64,000 bases of DNA from Paenibacillus cellulosilyticus (GCF_003182255.1 NZ_QGTQ01000002.1:420767-484766), one strand, 5' to 3'; positions 1 to 9,064 are shown, counted from the stretch's first letter. Program-made: numbers and translations. Notes: generated from the sequence alone by a model not told the origin.

Positions 1-11
1 CCCCAAATGCG

Positions 12-60
12 AAAAAAAGCCACATCGCTGTTCCTTTCGGAACTATTTCGATGTGGCTTA
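12..60 (-). terminator. Rho-independent terminator after pheT
   Basis: An 11-bp stem (AAGCCACATCG at 17-27 with CGATGTGGCTT at 49-59) encloses a second short stem (GTTCC/GGAAC). Read on the minus strand it is followed by a run of T. It lies 14 bases past the pheT stop codon and probably ends the pheST transcript. Confidence 0.85.
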
Positions 61-73
61 GAGTGTTTCCTGC

Positions 74-2515
74 CTACTTCCGCAATTCTGCACCAAAAGT
101 TTGCTCAATTGCCGTAACGACTGCGCCGTGCAGTTCCGTTACTTCCTCATCTGTCAGCGTACGCTCTGCGTGGCGGTACACAAGCGACAAAGCAACGCTC
201 TTCTTGCCAGCACCAAGCTTCTCACCGGTAAAGACGTCAAACACGCGAATCGACTCCAGCAGACCCGCTGCTGTCTCAAGTGCCTTCTCCAGCAAGCGGC
301 CAGCTTCGACTGCAGAATCAACGACAACCGCGATGTCACGCTCCATAGCAGGGTAGCGCGGCAGCGTCTGATAGACGATAGCTGCATTCGCGTATTCGTA
401 CAGCGGAGCAAGCTCCAGCTCTGCTGCATACGTGTCCGACAGATCCATCTGCTGCTGCAGCTGTGGATGCAGCTGACCCACATAACCAAGCGTAATCTCA
501 CCCGCTTCCGTCTGCAGCTTCACCGCTGCCGTACGGCCAGGGTGGAACCCTTCTGGAGCAGCAGCTTCATAACGTACGCGGCCGCTAACACCAAGCGTCT
601 GCATGATCGTTTCGACAATGCCTTTTGCATGATAGAAATCATAAGCAACAGCTTTCTGATTCCATGCTGCTTGCACTGCATTGCCCGTCAGCAGCAAGCC
701 GAAGCGATGCTTCTCATGCGGAAGCTGCGTCAACGTCTCTTCTTCTGTATGGTAAACGCTGCCGAGCTCGAACACTGCAATATTGTCGTTCTTCCGATTG
801 CGGTTATAAACTGCCATATCGAGCAGTTGCGCCAGCAGCGACGTACGAAGCACGCTGCGCTCCTCGCTCATCGGCATCGCCAGACGAATCGGACGTACAT
901 CGCCCGTCAGCGCTGGGAACAGCGCTGTACGCTCTGGGCCTGTGAACGAGTAGCTAATGACTTCGTTCAGACCGGAGTCCGTCAGACGCTTGCGCAGCTC
1001 GCGGCGAATCGCCTGCGGCTTCGTGAGCGCACCTGGCGTTGTGCTGCCTTCGATTGGCGTCGTTGGAATGTTATCGTAGCCGTACAGACGAGCAACTTCT
1101 TCAATAAGATCCACATCGCGCGTAATATCGCCGCGGCGTGTAGGCACCGTAATCGTAAACGTGCCATTGTGATCGAGATCGCCTTGGAAACCGAGTCGCG
1201 TGAAGATCGCTTCTACTTCAAGCTTCGACAGCGACGTGCCGAGGTACGAATTGATTTTGCTCAGCGTGACTTGGACAACTGCTGGCTCCTGCGTTGCAGC
1301 GACGGCTTCAACGATGCCTTCTGCCACATGTCCGCCTGCAATTTGCTCAAGCAGCGATGCTGCACGATCAAGAGCAGGAATGACACGGCCCGGATCGACT
1401 TCTTTCTCGAAGCGTGCGCTCGATTCCGAACGAAGACCCAGTTGACGCGACGTACGGCGAACCGTACTGCCGTCGAAACGAGCCGATTCCAAAATAATGT
1501 CCGTCGTATCTGCTGTCACTTCGCTGTTCGCACCACCCATTACGCCAGCCAGCGCGACTGCTTTATCGCTGTCGGCGATAACGAGCATTTGCGGCTCCAG
1601 CTTGCGCTCTTGGTCATCCAGCGTCGTCAGCGTTTCGCCTTCTTGAGCAAGACGAACCACGATGCGGCCGCCGGCTACCTTGGAAGCGTCAAACGCGTGA
1701 AGCGGTTGACCGTACTCGAGCATGACGTAGTTCGTCACGTCAACCACGTTGTTGATCGGACGAATGCCAGCCGCCATCAGTCGGTTAGCCAGCCAGAGCG
1801 GCGACGGCGCGATGGTAACACCACGAATATAACGTGCTGTATAGTGCGAGCACAGATCCTTCGCTTCGATCGATACTTTCAGGTAGGAGGATGCCAGCTC
1901 CGGCGAATCCATAATTGCCGTGCTTGGCAGCTTCACTTCACGGCCCGTAAGTGCTGCGACTTCATAAGCTGTACCAAGCATGCTCAGGCAGTCCGAACGG
2001 TTCGGCGTCAGGTCGAGCTCCAGTACTTCATCGTCGATCGCGAGCGTTTTGCCGATCGGCTGGCCGATAGGTGTGTCTGCAGGCAGAACAAGAATCCCTT
2101 CCTGCTGCTCCTTCGGCAGCAGCTTCTCGTTGAGACCAAGCTCCTTCGCCGAGCAGATCATGCCTTGCGATTCAACGCCGCGCAGCTTCGCGCGCTTGAT
2201 GTTCAGATCGCCAGGCAGCTTCGCGCCAACCGTTGCGACTGGCACCTTCTGGCCAGCATCTACGTTGCGAGCGCCGCAGACGATTTGCAGATTTTCACCC
2301 GTTCCTACGTCCACTTGGCACACGTTCAGCTTATCGGCGTCAGGGTGCTTTTCTTTCGATACGACATAACCGACTACAACGCCGGATACGCCTTTGTTAC
2401 GCGATTCTACGACGTCGATCTCGATGCCGCCGCGCGTCATTTGCTCCGCGATTTCCTTCGCTGTGAGATCCGAAACATCGATATATTCATTCAACCATTG
2501 ATAGGATACATTCAT
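74..2515 (-). CDS. pheT: Phenylalanyl-tRNA synthetase beta subunit
   Basis: PheT pairs with PheS as a cytoplasmic alpha2-beta2 enzyme that charges tRNA-Phe; the beta subunit binds the tRNA and edits mischarged tyrosine. The 813-residue length is normal. From known family layout, the order is an N-terminal EMAP-like tRNA-binding domain (about 40-150), the B3/B4 editing domain (about 210-380), the B5 domain (about 405-475), a catalytic-like core, and a C-terminal ferredoxin-fold anticodon-binding domain (about 720-813). The ATG start has a GAAGGG ribosome site about 11 bases upstream. It begins 59 bases after the pheS stop codon, so the two are one operon, controlled by the T-box leader upstream of pheS. 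Confidence 0.97.
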   Translation of the reverse strand: MNVSYQWLNEYIDVSDLTAKEIAEQMTRGGIEIDVVESRNKGVSGVVVGYVVSKEKHPDADKLNVCQVDVGTGENLQIVCGARNVDAGQKVPVATVGAKLPGDLNIKRAKLRGVESQGMICSAKELGLNEKLLPKEQQEGILVLPADTPIGQPIGKTLAIDDEVLELDLTPNRSDCLSMLGTAYEVAALTGREVKLPSTAIMDSPELASSYLKVSIEAKDLCSHYTARYIRGVTIAPSPLWLANRLMAAGIRPINNVVDVTNYVMLEYGQPLHAFDASKVAGGRIVVRLAQEGETLTTLDDQERKLEPQMLVIADSDKAVALAGVMGGANSEVTADTTDIILESARFDGSTVRRTSRQLGLRSESSARFEKEVDPGRVIPALDRAASLLEQIAGGHVAEGIVEAVAATQEPAVVQVTLSKINSYLGTSLSKLEVEAIFTRLGFQGDLDHNGTFTITVPTRRGDITRDVDLIEEVARLYGYDNIPTTPIEGSTTPGALTKPQAIRRELRKRLTDSGLNEVISYSFTGPERTALFPALTGDVRPIRLAMPMSEERSVLRTSLLAQLLDMAVYNRNRKNDNIAVFELGSVYHTEEETLTQLPHEKHRFGLLLTGNAVQAAWNQKAVAYDFYHAKGIVETIMQTLGVSGRVRYEAAAPEGFHPGRTAAVKLQTEAGEITLGYVGQLHPQLQQQMDLSDTYAAELELAPLYEYANAAIVYQTLPRYPAMERDIAVVVDSAVEAGRLLEKALETAAGLLESIRVFDVFTGEKLGAGKKSVALSLVYRHAERTLTDEEVTELHGAVVTAIEQTFGAELRK

Positions 2516-2574
2516 TTCGTTTAACGTTCCCTTCTATCCCGTATATTGCAGCTGACCTTTGGACTGCCGCCTTA

Positions 2575-3609
2575 TCACATTCGTGCGAACTGATTCAAGA
2601 ACCGCTGGTCGTTCGTGTAGAAGTGGCGGATGTCATCGATGCCGTATTTCAGCAGCGCGATACGCTCAACTCCCATACCGAATGCGAAGCCGCTAACTTC
2701 GTTCGGATCATAACCGCCCATCTCGAGAACGCGCGGATGCACCATGCCGCAGCCGAGAATTTCGAGCCAGCCCGTATGCTTGCACATCCGGCAGCCATGA
2801 CCGCCGCACTGCGAGCACGTTACGTCAACTTCAGCGCTTGGCTCTGTGAATGGGAAGAAGCTTGGACGAAGGCGAATTTGCGCTTGGCTGCCGAACATCA
2901 ATTGTACGAATTGCAGCAGCGTGCCCTTCAAGTCGCTCATCCGAATGTTCGGACCAACGACCAGACCTTCGATCTGATTGAATTGGAACGAGTGCGTTGC
3001 GTCGTCGTCATCGCGGCGATAAACTTTGCCTGGGCAAATGACTTTAATTGGCGATTTGCCGTTCGCTGCTTTCATCGTACGGATCTGAACCGGCGATGTC
3101 TGCGTACGCATCAGAATTTCATCCGTAATGTAGAACGAATCCTGCATGTCGCGCGCAGGGTGGTTTTTCGGCAGATTGAGCGCTTCAAAGTTGAAGTAAT
3201 CCGTCTCTACCTCCGGACCTTCTGCAACCGAATAGCCGAGGCCGATGAAAATATCTTCAATCTCCGTAACGACCTTGTTCAGCGGATGCACTGCGCCAGT
3301 TGGCAGCGCACGGCCTGGCAGCGAGACGTCAATCGTCTCTTCGCGAAGGCGTGCAGCCGTCTCTTCTTGACGGTACGCTTCTTGCTTTTCTTCGATAACC
3401 GCTTCAATCGCAGCGCGAACCTCGTTACCGACTTGACCGATAATCGGACGCTCTTCTGCGCTCAGGCTGCCCATGCCGCGGAGAATTTCCGTCAGCGCGC
3501 CCTTCTTGCCCAAATACTTAACACGCAAATCGTTCAATTGCTGCTGTCCTGCAACTTGCTGAAGCTCTTGCAGCGCTTCAACGCGCAGCGCCTCCAACCG
3601 TTCTTTCAT
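2575..3609 (-). CDS. pheS: Phenylalanyl-tRNA synthetase alpha subunit
   Basis: PheS is the catalytic class II subunit that makes phenylalanyl-adenylate and transfers Phe to tRNA. At 344 residues it has the usual length, with an N-terminal coiled coil (about 1-85) followed by the class II core. The stretch [18 protein letters not shown] is a hallmark of the family. The ATG is preceded by GGAGGG at a spacing of 8 bases. Transcription comes through the T-box leader at 3851-4152; a repeat element (3661-3842) lies between that attenuator and this gene. Confidence 0.97.
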   Translation of the reverse strand: MKERLEALRVEALQELQQVAGQQQLNDLRVKYLGKKGALTEILRGMGSLSAEERPIIGQVGNEVRAAIEAVIEEKQEAYRQEETAARLREETIDVSLPGRALPTGAVHPLNKVVTEIEDIFIGLGYSVAEGPEVETDYFNFEALNLPKNHPARDMQDSFYITDEILMRTQTSPVQIRTMKAANGKSPIKVICPGKVYRRDDDDATHSFQFNQIEGLVVGPNIRMSDLKGTLLQFVQLMFGSQAQIRLRPSFFPFTEPSAEVDVTCSQCGGHGCRMCKHTGWLEILGCGMVHPRVLEMGGYDPNEVSGFAFGMGVERIALLKYGIDDIRHFYTNDQRFLNQFARM

Positions 3610-3660
3610 GCTTGTATCCCTCCATCAAATGTCCAGCTATTCATCCATTCTGCTTGAAGT

Positions 3661-3842
3661 GCGTGTTCAAAAAGTTCGGTTTTCGTCCGCCGAGAAGATT
3701 GCGAGAACCTGAAGGAGGAGGAACGGAGTGTAGGCAGTACCTACATGAGTACCGGACTCCGAAGGTGAACGCAAGCTTCGACGTCGAATAGCTTCCTGAC
3801 TTACTTCGTGATCAAAAGCGGACTTTTTGAACTACCTCTTGA
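3661..3842. repeat. MITE-like element, copy 1 (between T-box and pheS)
   Basis: The left end GTGTTCAAAAAGTTCGG and right end GCGGACTTTTTGAAC are imperfect inverted repeats. The interior shares the blocks AGGAACGGAGTGTAGG and CCGAGAAGATTGCGAGAACC with the copy at 49392-49612 in the opposite orientation. No coding potential was seen. It occupies most of the stretch between the T-box terminator and the pheS ribosome site, so it is carried in the pheST mRNA. Confidence 0.75.
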
Positions 3843-3850
3843 ATGGACGC

Positions 3851-4152
3851 AAAAAAGGCCCTTCCTCCCCGTTAGGGACGAAAGGACCGTGGTACCACCC
3901 TATTTCAAGCCGCGCTGCATGATGCTGCAAACGACTGATCCGACTTCTGAGAGTCAAGACCATTCGGCTTCTCTTACCGGATAACGGCCGGTGCCGGACT
4001 TCCTACATACGTACATGAGGTACGCGTTCAAAAGTCTGCTCGGGAGCGAACTTCAGCAGACTGTCACCGCAAAGACGCTCTCAATCCATGGCGTCTTCTC
4101 CCTGTCCGAACAGATCCGCTTACTCTTCTCCGTCATTGCAATCCATCTATTA
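3851..4152 (-). promoter_or_regulatory. T-box riboswitch leader of pheST
   Basis: The minus strand carries the T-box core GGGTGGTACCACGG (plus positions 3887-3900). It overlaps the 5' arm of a strong terminator (arms 3857-3869 and 3875-3888, followed by six T). Upstream is a GA-rich motif, GGAGAAGAGTAAGCGG, typical of stem I. Known mechanism: uncharged tRNA pairs with the leader and stabilises the antiterminator. Position before pheST implies tRNA-Phe. I could not place the specifier codon with certainty; TTT or TTC codons occur in the CAGACTTTTGAACG region. Confidence 0.93.
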
Positions 4153-4158
4153 CCCATT

Positions 4159-4188
4159 ATTATAACCAACTCGTGCCGCGCTAAGCAA
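4159..4188 (-). promoter_or_regulatory. SigA-type promoter of the pheST leader
   Basis: On the minus strand, TTGCTT (plus 4183-4188) and TATAAT (plus 4159-4164) are separated by 18 bases. This places the transcript start just before the T-box stem I region and just after the ycnI-like stop codon. Confidence 0.7.
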
Positions 4189-4190
4189 GC

Positions 4191-4844
4191 CTAACGTTTC
4201 TTGCGCGTCAGTGATACGAGCAGTGATGCTGCGCCAAGCACTACGGCTACGATGGACAAAATGAGCGGCGTCTTGCTGTCGCTGCTGTCGTCCGACTCCG
4301 CTGCTGTTGTCGATGCGGCGTCATGGCTGTCACCATGCGCGTCGCCGCCTTCTGCTGCAGGCGTTACTGTCGTTACGGATGCAGGCTTATCTGCGCCATC
4401 GCCGCCAACCCATTCCACCACTTGGCCGTCGCTGTATGTTTGGTAAGCTTTCCAGACGAGCTGCGTTGCATCGTCTGCAACTTTGCCGCTTACGCGGAAT
4501 TCTGTGAATTCGGTTGCCGACAAACCGCTGCCTTCTGCCGTCCACGTAATGGACGTGATAACGTCATCAGCGCTGCGCTCCACTTCATATTTCCAGCCCG
4601 GCTTCGGTTCAACGCGGCTAACGTTGATTTCCGCTGGGACGTTTACTTTAATCTTAACCGTGTTAATGTCCTTCTCTTCACTTGGTACACGTACGGCCAA
4701 TACTTGGTATGTACCAGCTTGCACCTGCGTTGGTTGAACTGTAACATGGGCGCTTGCAATACCCGAGAATGCCAGCATGCTTACCGCCATCGTTGCTGCT
4801 ACTGCGAATTTCTTCATGGACTGTTTCTTCATCATCATCGCCAT
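4191..4844 (-). CDS. YcnI-family (DUF1775) copper-binding membrane-anchored protein
   Basis: This 217-residue protein has a signal peptide ending in ASA, so that His33 becomes the first mature residue (HVTVQP). It has a DUF1775 beta-sandwich domain (about 33-160), a low-complexity Asp/Ser/Ala linker, and a C-terminal membrane helix ending RKKR. In Bacillus YcnI, the mature N-terminal histidine is part of a copper(II) site; I infer the same here. YcnI normally accompanies the CopCD-type YcnJ, whose homologue lies at 7377-9038, with a two-component system between. Several in-frame ATG codons follow GGAGAGAAGG, so the start could be 4844, 4838 or 4835. Cell-surface copper handling is the likely role. 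Confidence 0.88.
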   Translation of the reverse strand: MAMMMKKQSMKKFAVAATMAVSMLAFSGIASAHVTVQPTQVQAGTYQVLAVRVPSEEKDINTVKIKVNVPAEINVSRVEPKPGWKYEVERSADDVITSITWTAEGSGLSATEFTEFRVSGKVADDATQLVWKAYQTYSDGQVVEWVGGDGADKPASVTTVTPAAEGGDAHGDSHDAASTTAAESDDSSDSKTPLILSIVAVVLGAASLLVSLTRKKR

Positions 4845-4954
4845 CCTTCTCTCCGTCTCGAATTGCTCCTATGCCGCTAGTATACCGTTCAGCTGCCATA
4901 GTTGACATGACTCGAAAGAGCTATGGGATGTGGCAAGTTGGTGAAAAAAGGGGG

Positions 4955-5440
4955 ATGGCCCCTTTTGAACCCCTATTTTAATAAATGAAATTTAAAAATT
5001 TCTACCCACCTAAATCCTCCCTGCTAGGGAGGACCCCATGGGACTCCCGTCCCCTGGACCCCGGAAGGGGATGTGGGAGTGACTGAGGCGAGTGTTAGAT
5101 ACTGCGTGCTTTGGGGTCGCGTGCCCCTGCGGGCACAAGCTTTTGTTCGAGCGTAGAATGCAAACCCAATCCCTCCCTGCGGGGCCTCGAAAAGGATGGT
5201 GGCAGGGCGGAGGCGCGTGGGAGATACTGCGTGCTGGGCGCGTGCCCCTGCGGGCACAAGCTTTTGTTCGAGCGTAGAATACAAACCCAATCCCTCCCTG
5301 CGGGGCCTCGAAAAGGATGGTGGCAGGGCGGAGGCGCGGGAGATATACTGTGTGCTGGGCGCGTGCCCCTGTGGGGCATCGCATTACAGATGTGCGTTTT
5401 AGTGTGTTGTTTTGGGGGCGTGAAAGTTGATTGCGTATAG
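4955..5440. repeat. GC-rich intergenic repeat, copy A, with a 121-bp tandem array
   Basis: The block opens with ACCCACCTAAATCCTCCCTG, the palindrome CCTCCCTGCTAGGGAGG and CCCCTGGACCCCGGAAGGGG; all of these recur at about 9.1, 58.5 and (inverted) 61.4 kb. A unit containing GCGTGCCCCTGCGGGCAC, AAGCTTTTGTTCGAGCG and GGTGGCAGGGCGGAGGCGC then repeats at 5119, 5240 and 5361, an exact 121-bp period over about 2.5 copies. Short open frames here are by-products of the repeat and not convincing genes. Confidence 0.8.
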
Positions 5441-5460
5441 GCGTTATGTTGGTATCTGGA

Positions 5461-5651
5461 TTAAGTAGGGTAGAACCACACCTAATCTTGTAAAGTAACC
5501 GCTTTGAACCCGATAGGTGTGGGATAACCACACTTATTAATGTTCTGACGTATGATTAGCGAACATTCTGATGGGTTAAGCGTGGTAAAGGTACGCTTAA
5601 ACGTGTTTGAAGCTCGCTCAGCTTGCATTAGGTGTGATTTTACCGCACTTA
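5461..5651. repeat. Four related imperfect palindromes
   Basis: Four variants of a TTAAGxGTGGTxxxACCACxCTTAA-like palindrome begin at about 5461, 5513, 5576 and 5628. The spacings are 52, 63 and 52 bases, so pairs repeat with a 115-base period. The clearest is GTGTGGGATAACCACAC. No gene overlaps them. Function unknown. Confidence 0.55.
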
Positions 5652-5690
5652 GCTCATTGCCGAGCATGGGATGGCTTCAATACAAACACA

Positions 5691-5730
5691 AACGAGAAGG
5701 CTTATGCGAATTCGCATAAGCCTTCTCGTT
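5691..5730 (-). terminator. 40-bp perfect palindrome, probable terminator
   Basis: The 40 bases are a perfect palindrome centred on GAATTC, with arms AACGAGAAGGCTTATGCGAA. Read on the minus strand it follows the response-regulator stop at 5760 and precedes a T-rich tract broken by G, so termination is plausible but not of the textbook form. Confidence 0.6.
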
Positions 5731-5759
5731 CGTGGCTCTATTACTTTTTTGTGTGGAGG

Positions 5760-6488
5760 TTAGGTTTGGTCGTTCATTCCCTGCTGGATGGCGTAGCGGG
5801 CGAGTTGGACGCGGTTGTCGAGGTGGAGCTTTTGCAAAATGTTCTTGAGGTGGTTTTTGACCGTATGTTCAGAGATGCCTAGCGTGGCGGCAATCTCTCG
5901 GTTGGAGTCGCCGTAGGCGACTCGTTCGAGTATTTCTTTTTCCCGCTCCGTGAGCGGAGTCGCGGAGGAAGCGTTCGTTCGGGGCTCCGGTTTTGGGGAG
6001 CCGCCGAGTGTACTTGCAGGCGTGCGGCCGGATTGGCCGAGCGCGCCGGTGAATTCGAGCAGCAGCCTTGCTGCTAGCTCCTTCGACATTGGCGCTTCGT
6101 CGTATGCGACTGCACGCAAGTATTCGAGCCATTGGGAGGGCGTAATATTTTTGAGAAGATAACCTTGGGCTCCGCGCTTGATCGCTTCGAACAAATCGGA
6201 GATGTCATCAGACACGGTCACCATGACGATCTTAACGGCTGGCCAACGCGACTTAATGCGCTGCGTAGCCTCAAGCCCGCCCATGCCCGGCATCCGGATG
6301 TCCATCAGCACCAAATCTGGCTGCTGTAGCTCGATCAGCTCGAGCGCCTCTTCTCCGCTCTTCGCCTCGGCAATGATCTCGAATGATCGATCACCGGACA
6401 AAATCTCGCGCATGCCCTCGCGGCCATGCGGATGATCATCGACGAGCATGACACGAGCAACGGATTGTGACGGTGTGTTATCGCTCAT
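5760..6488 (-). CDS. NarL/LuxR-type response regulator
   Basis: This 242-residue protein has an N-terminal receiver domain (VMLVDDHPHGREGM at the start, phospho-acceptor Asp63 in LVLMDIRMPG, the Lys of YLLKNI) and a C-terminal LuxR helix-turn-helix (LTEREKEILERVAYGDSNRE). It acts as a DNA-binding regulator phosphorylated by the partner kinase. The ATG at 6488 has GAGGAGG five bases upstream. It overlaps the end of the kinase gene by 11 bases, which implies translational coupling. Position between YcnI- and YcnJ-like genes suggests, but does not prove, a role in copper or cell-envelope response. Confidence 0.93.
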   Translation of the reverse strand: MSDNTPSQSVARVMLVDDHPHGREGMREILSGDRSFEIIAEAKSGEEALELIELQQPDLVLMDIRMPGMGGLEATQRIKSRWPAVKIVMVTVSDDISDLFEAIKRGAQGYLLKNITPSQWLEYLRAVAYDEAPMSKELAARLLLEFTGALGQSGRTPASTLGGSPKPEPRTNASSATPLTEREKEILERVAYGDSNREIAATLGISEHTVKNHLKNILQKLHLDNRVQLARYAIQQGMNDQT

Positions 6489-7326
6489 GGCGGCCTCCTC
6501 TAGCTTTCTCAATCGTAATGGTGGTGCCCTGTCCCGCCGTTCCACTAGCTGTAAACGTCCAGCCCATCGATTGCGCACGATCGCGCATCATCCGTATGCC
6601 GAAACGGCCTTTGGCCCACATTGCATCCGTATCCGCTCCAATCCCATTGTCGCGAACCGTCACATGAAATCCGCCTTCGAGCGGCTCGCTTGTGACGGTA
6701 AGCTCCGAAGCATGCGCATGCTTGCGTACATTCATGACGGACTCACGAAGAATGGCAAGCAGCTCGACCTGCTCCTTGCCGTTAAGCAGACCATCGGAAA
6801 GGCGCCAGTCCAGCTTCACCTGCAGCCGCCCGTTCGTTCTCGTATCCTCCGCGAGTTCGCGGATAGCATTCATCCATGGTACATCGGTCGTCACCGGCGC
6901 GGCCTGCAAATTCGCAATCGACTGCCGAATGTCCGCGTAGACATGCCGAACTGTCCCACGAATCTGTTCTGTCGCTGCGGCGCGATCGCTGCTTTCCTCT
7001 GCCTGTTCCAGCTTATCCAGCTTGACCGACAGCAGGAACAGCGACTGCGATATCCCGTCATGCAGCTCGCGTGCGAGCTGTTCCCGCTCCTCGAATACCG
7101 CCTTCATCGCTTTTTCGCGCTGGAGCATGCTCTGCGTATCCTCCATCATGCGAAACAGCTTCGTGAGCAGCGTCAGCGTGACGAGCAGCACGATAATCGG
7201 TGCGAGGAAATTGCCGAGCTCCATCGACAGATACGGCAGCAAAAATTGGTGCCGAACATATTCCCATAGACCAAGCGTGATCGTTGGGATGAGCAGGATC
7301 GCCCATTTGATTTTGTTATAGGACAT
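6478..7326 (-). CDS. Sensor histidine kinase, HisKA_3 (NarX/DesK-like) class
   Basis: The 282-residue protein has two N-terminal membrane helices with a very short outside loop (about 8-60). A HisKA_3 dimerisation domain follows with phospho-acceptor His89 in ARELHDGISQS, then an HATPase_c domain with NVRKHAHASE, DNGIGAD and GTTITI motifs. Such kinases signal to NarL-type regulators, and the next gene is one. The small sensing region suggests an intramembrane or envelope signal. It lies 50 bases downstream of the CopCD-like gene, so it may belong to the same transcript. Confidence 0.92.
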   Translation of the reverse strand: MSYNKIKWAILLIPTITLGLWEYVRHQFLLPYLSMELGNFLAPIIVLLVTLTLLTKLFRMMEDTQSMLQREKAMKAVFEEREQLARELHDGISQSLFLLSVKLDKLEQAEESSDRAAATEQIRGTVRHVYADIRQSIANLQAAPVTTDVPWMNAIRELAEDTRTNGRLQVKLDWRLSDGLLNGKEQVELLAILRESVMNVRKHAHASELTVTSEPLEGGFHVTVRDNGIGADTDAMWAKGRFGIRMMRDRAQSMGWTFTASGTAGQGTTITIEKARGGRHER

Positions 7327-7376
7327 CAGCTTAACAACCTCTCGTCGGGCCGAATCTATCGCTTGGCAGCTTCGCC

Positions 7377-9038
7377 TTAGTAGTTGCGGAAGGTCGTAGT
7401 CTCGACCAGCTCATTATCGTTCTTGTCCATGACCCGGATTTCCGCCGTCCATTGTCCCGGGTAAGGGATGTAAGGACCGTTCGCCTGATAAGCGTACTTG
7501 CCGTAGCCGTCGAACGCATCAATCTCTTGATCATCGTACGCCTCAAGCGGAATATCAATCGGGGCATCCTCATGCTGTTCCGAACGGAAGCGCAGCACGA
7601 CGGATTTAGGTGCGCCGGTCACATCAGGCAGCCAGATTTTGAGCGTAATCTTGTTGTCGCCTGGTACGTTCGGCGTTACGCGCAGCGATACGTGCATCTC
7701 GGCACCCATTTTATGATAGGATACAGGCTCATTCGCAGGCAGCGGGCTAACGTACGTAAATAAGGATGTAATGACGATGATGAGTGCCATGAGCGCGCCA
7801 TCGATTCGAAGAATCGTAGCAGATGGCAGGTCACCTCGTCTTACTCGAATGCGGAGCAACGCGCCGACAATGATGACAAGCAGCGTCAGTCCGGCCTTGA
7901 TCGTCAGCATGACGCCCCACGATGTGAGCCACAAATAGGACAGCTTCGGCAGGAACAGCAGCGTCATGCCGACGCCTGTCAGCACGAGCGCAGCGAGCGA
8001 CAGAACAGCCCCGCCTGAGAATCGGACTGCGAAGCGTCCTGCTTCCTTGCGGTCTTTGAACCAGAACACCAACAGCAGTGCGAGTCCACCTGCCCATAGC
8101 GCAGCAGCTGTAAGGTGGACAAAGTCGAGACCAACCGTGAGAACCTTCGGATTGTTGGCCTCAGCATGGCCGCTCCAGCTTTCAACCGCGATTAAGAGAA
8201 TCGCCCAAATAACGCTGACGGTCCGGCCGCCACGAAGCACGAGGAAACCAATGAGCGACAGAACGACCGTTGCCAGCCACGCCATGCCAACCGATGTGCG
8301 CGACAGCAGCTTAAGCCATTCGCTAAGCGGCTCGTCCTCCATCACTTCGCGAGCATGGAAAAATACATATAGAATCGAGCCAAATAGGAAAGCACGGACT
8401 GTACCAAGGGACCAGGCCTTAGCAAGCTGAAGCGACGCGCCCTCAAAGCGCATCATGGACTTCCAGAGCATCACCCCTACCGCTAGAAGCAGCGTAGCGT
8501 AGTAGAAGAACCGAACGGCATATAGAATAAGCTCGGACGATGTGAGTGCAGACGCAGTCGAACCATGTCCGGTATGACCCAGCTGGGTGTGGAGGTCAAA
8601 GGTTGCTGCATCTTTGGCCGCCGGTGGATTTCCGACAACAAATACATAAGAGCCGTTAACAGGATGTCCATCCTCCGAAATAATCCGGTATGTAACGGTA
8701 TAAACGCCTTCGTCAAGGTTAGACGGCTTCACAGCGATCGAGGTACGATCGCGATTGGCCTCGATGGCTGACACATTCATTTTGCGAGATAACGAGTCCA
8801 GCAGCTCGATGCCGCCAACCTTCGTCTCGACCGCCTCGTTAAAGGTAAGCCGAATTTCTTCCGGGCTCTGCGTCAAACGTGCGCCAGCCTCCGGCGAAGT
8901 TTCAAGCAGCTGCGAATGGGCACTGACCGTCGATGCAGGCCATACAAGCCAACAGGCTAACAGAAGCACGCCAAGCGTGAAAATTTTCATATAGCGACTA
9001 TAACGATGATGGTGATGATAAAATGCGATGTTGTTCAC
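7377..9038 (-). CDS. CopC-CopD fusion, YcnJ-like copper import protein
   Basis: The 553-residue protein has a CopC-like domain after a signal peptide ending VSA, with the mature protein starting at His41 (HSQLLETSPEAGARL), then about eight membrane helices of the CopD family (about 170-450), and a C-terminal YtkA-like beta domain (about 455-553). In Bacillus, YcnJ takes up copper; the same role is inferred. The start at 9038 is GTG with AGGAAG upstream and adds a His-rich run (HHHHRYSRY); an ATG at 8990 would give a normal signal peptide but lacks a clear ribosome site. It lies upstream of the kinase/regulator pair on the same strand. Confidence 0.9.
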   Translation of the reverse strand: MNNIAFYHHHHRYSRYMKIFTLGVLLLACWLVWPASTVSAHSQLLETSPEAGARLTQSPEEIRLTFNEAVETKVGGIELLDSLSRKMNVSAIEANRDRTSIAVKPSNLDEGVYTVTYRIISEDGHPVNGSYVFVVGNPPAAKDAATFDLHTQLGHTGHGSTASALTSSELILYAVRFFYYATLLLAVGVMLWKSMMRFEGASLQLAKAWSLGTVRAFLFGSILYVFFHAREVMEDEPLSEWLKLLSRTSVGMAWLATVVLSLIGFLVLRGGRTVSVIWAILLIAVESWSGHAEANNPKVLTVGLDFVHLTAAALWAGGLALLLVFWFKDRKEAGRFAVRFSGGAVLSLAALVLTGVGMTLLFLPKLSYLWLTSWGVMLTIKAGLTLLVIIVGALLRIRVRRGDLPSATILRIDGALMALIIVITSLFTYVSPLPANEPVSYHKMGAEMHVSLRVTPNVPGDNKITLKIWLPDVTGAPKSVVLRFRSEQHEDAPIDIPLEAYDDQEIDAFDGYGKYAYQANGPYIPYPGQWTAEIRVMDKNDNELVETTTFRNY

Positions 9039-9064
9039 GAGCAGGCACTTCCTTTCTCTGAGAA

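Noticed and set aside
101-2524. 807-codon plus-strand open frame opposite pheT
   Set aside because: It is the antisense shadow of a well-supported gene; its composition (many Arg, Cys, His) is unlike real proteins.
5010-5531. Small open frames rich in Pro, Arg and Cys at 5.0-5.5 kb
   Set aside because: They follow the 121-bp tandem repeat in several frames on both strands and lack ribosome sites.
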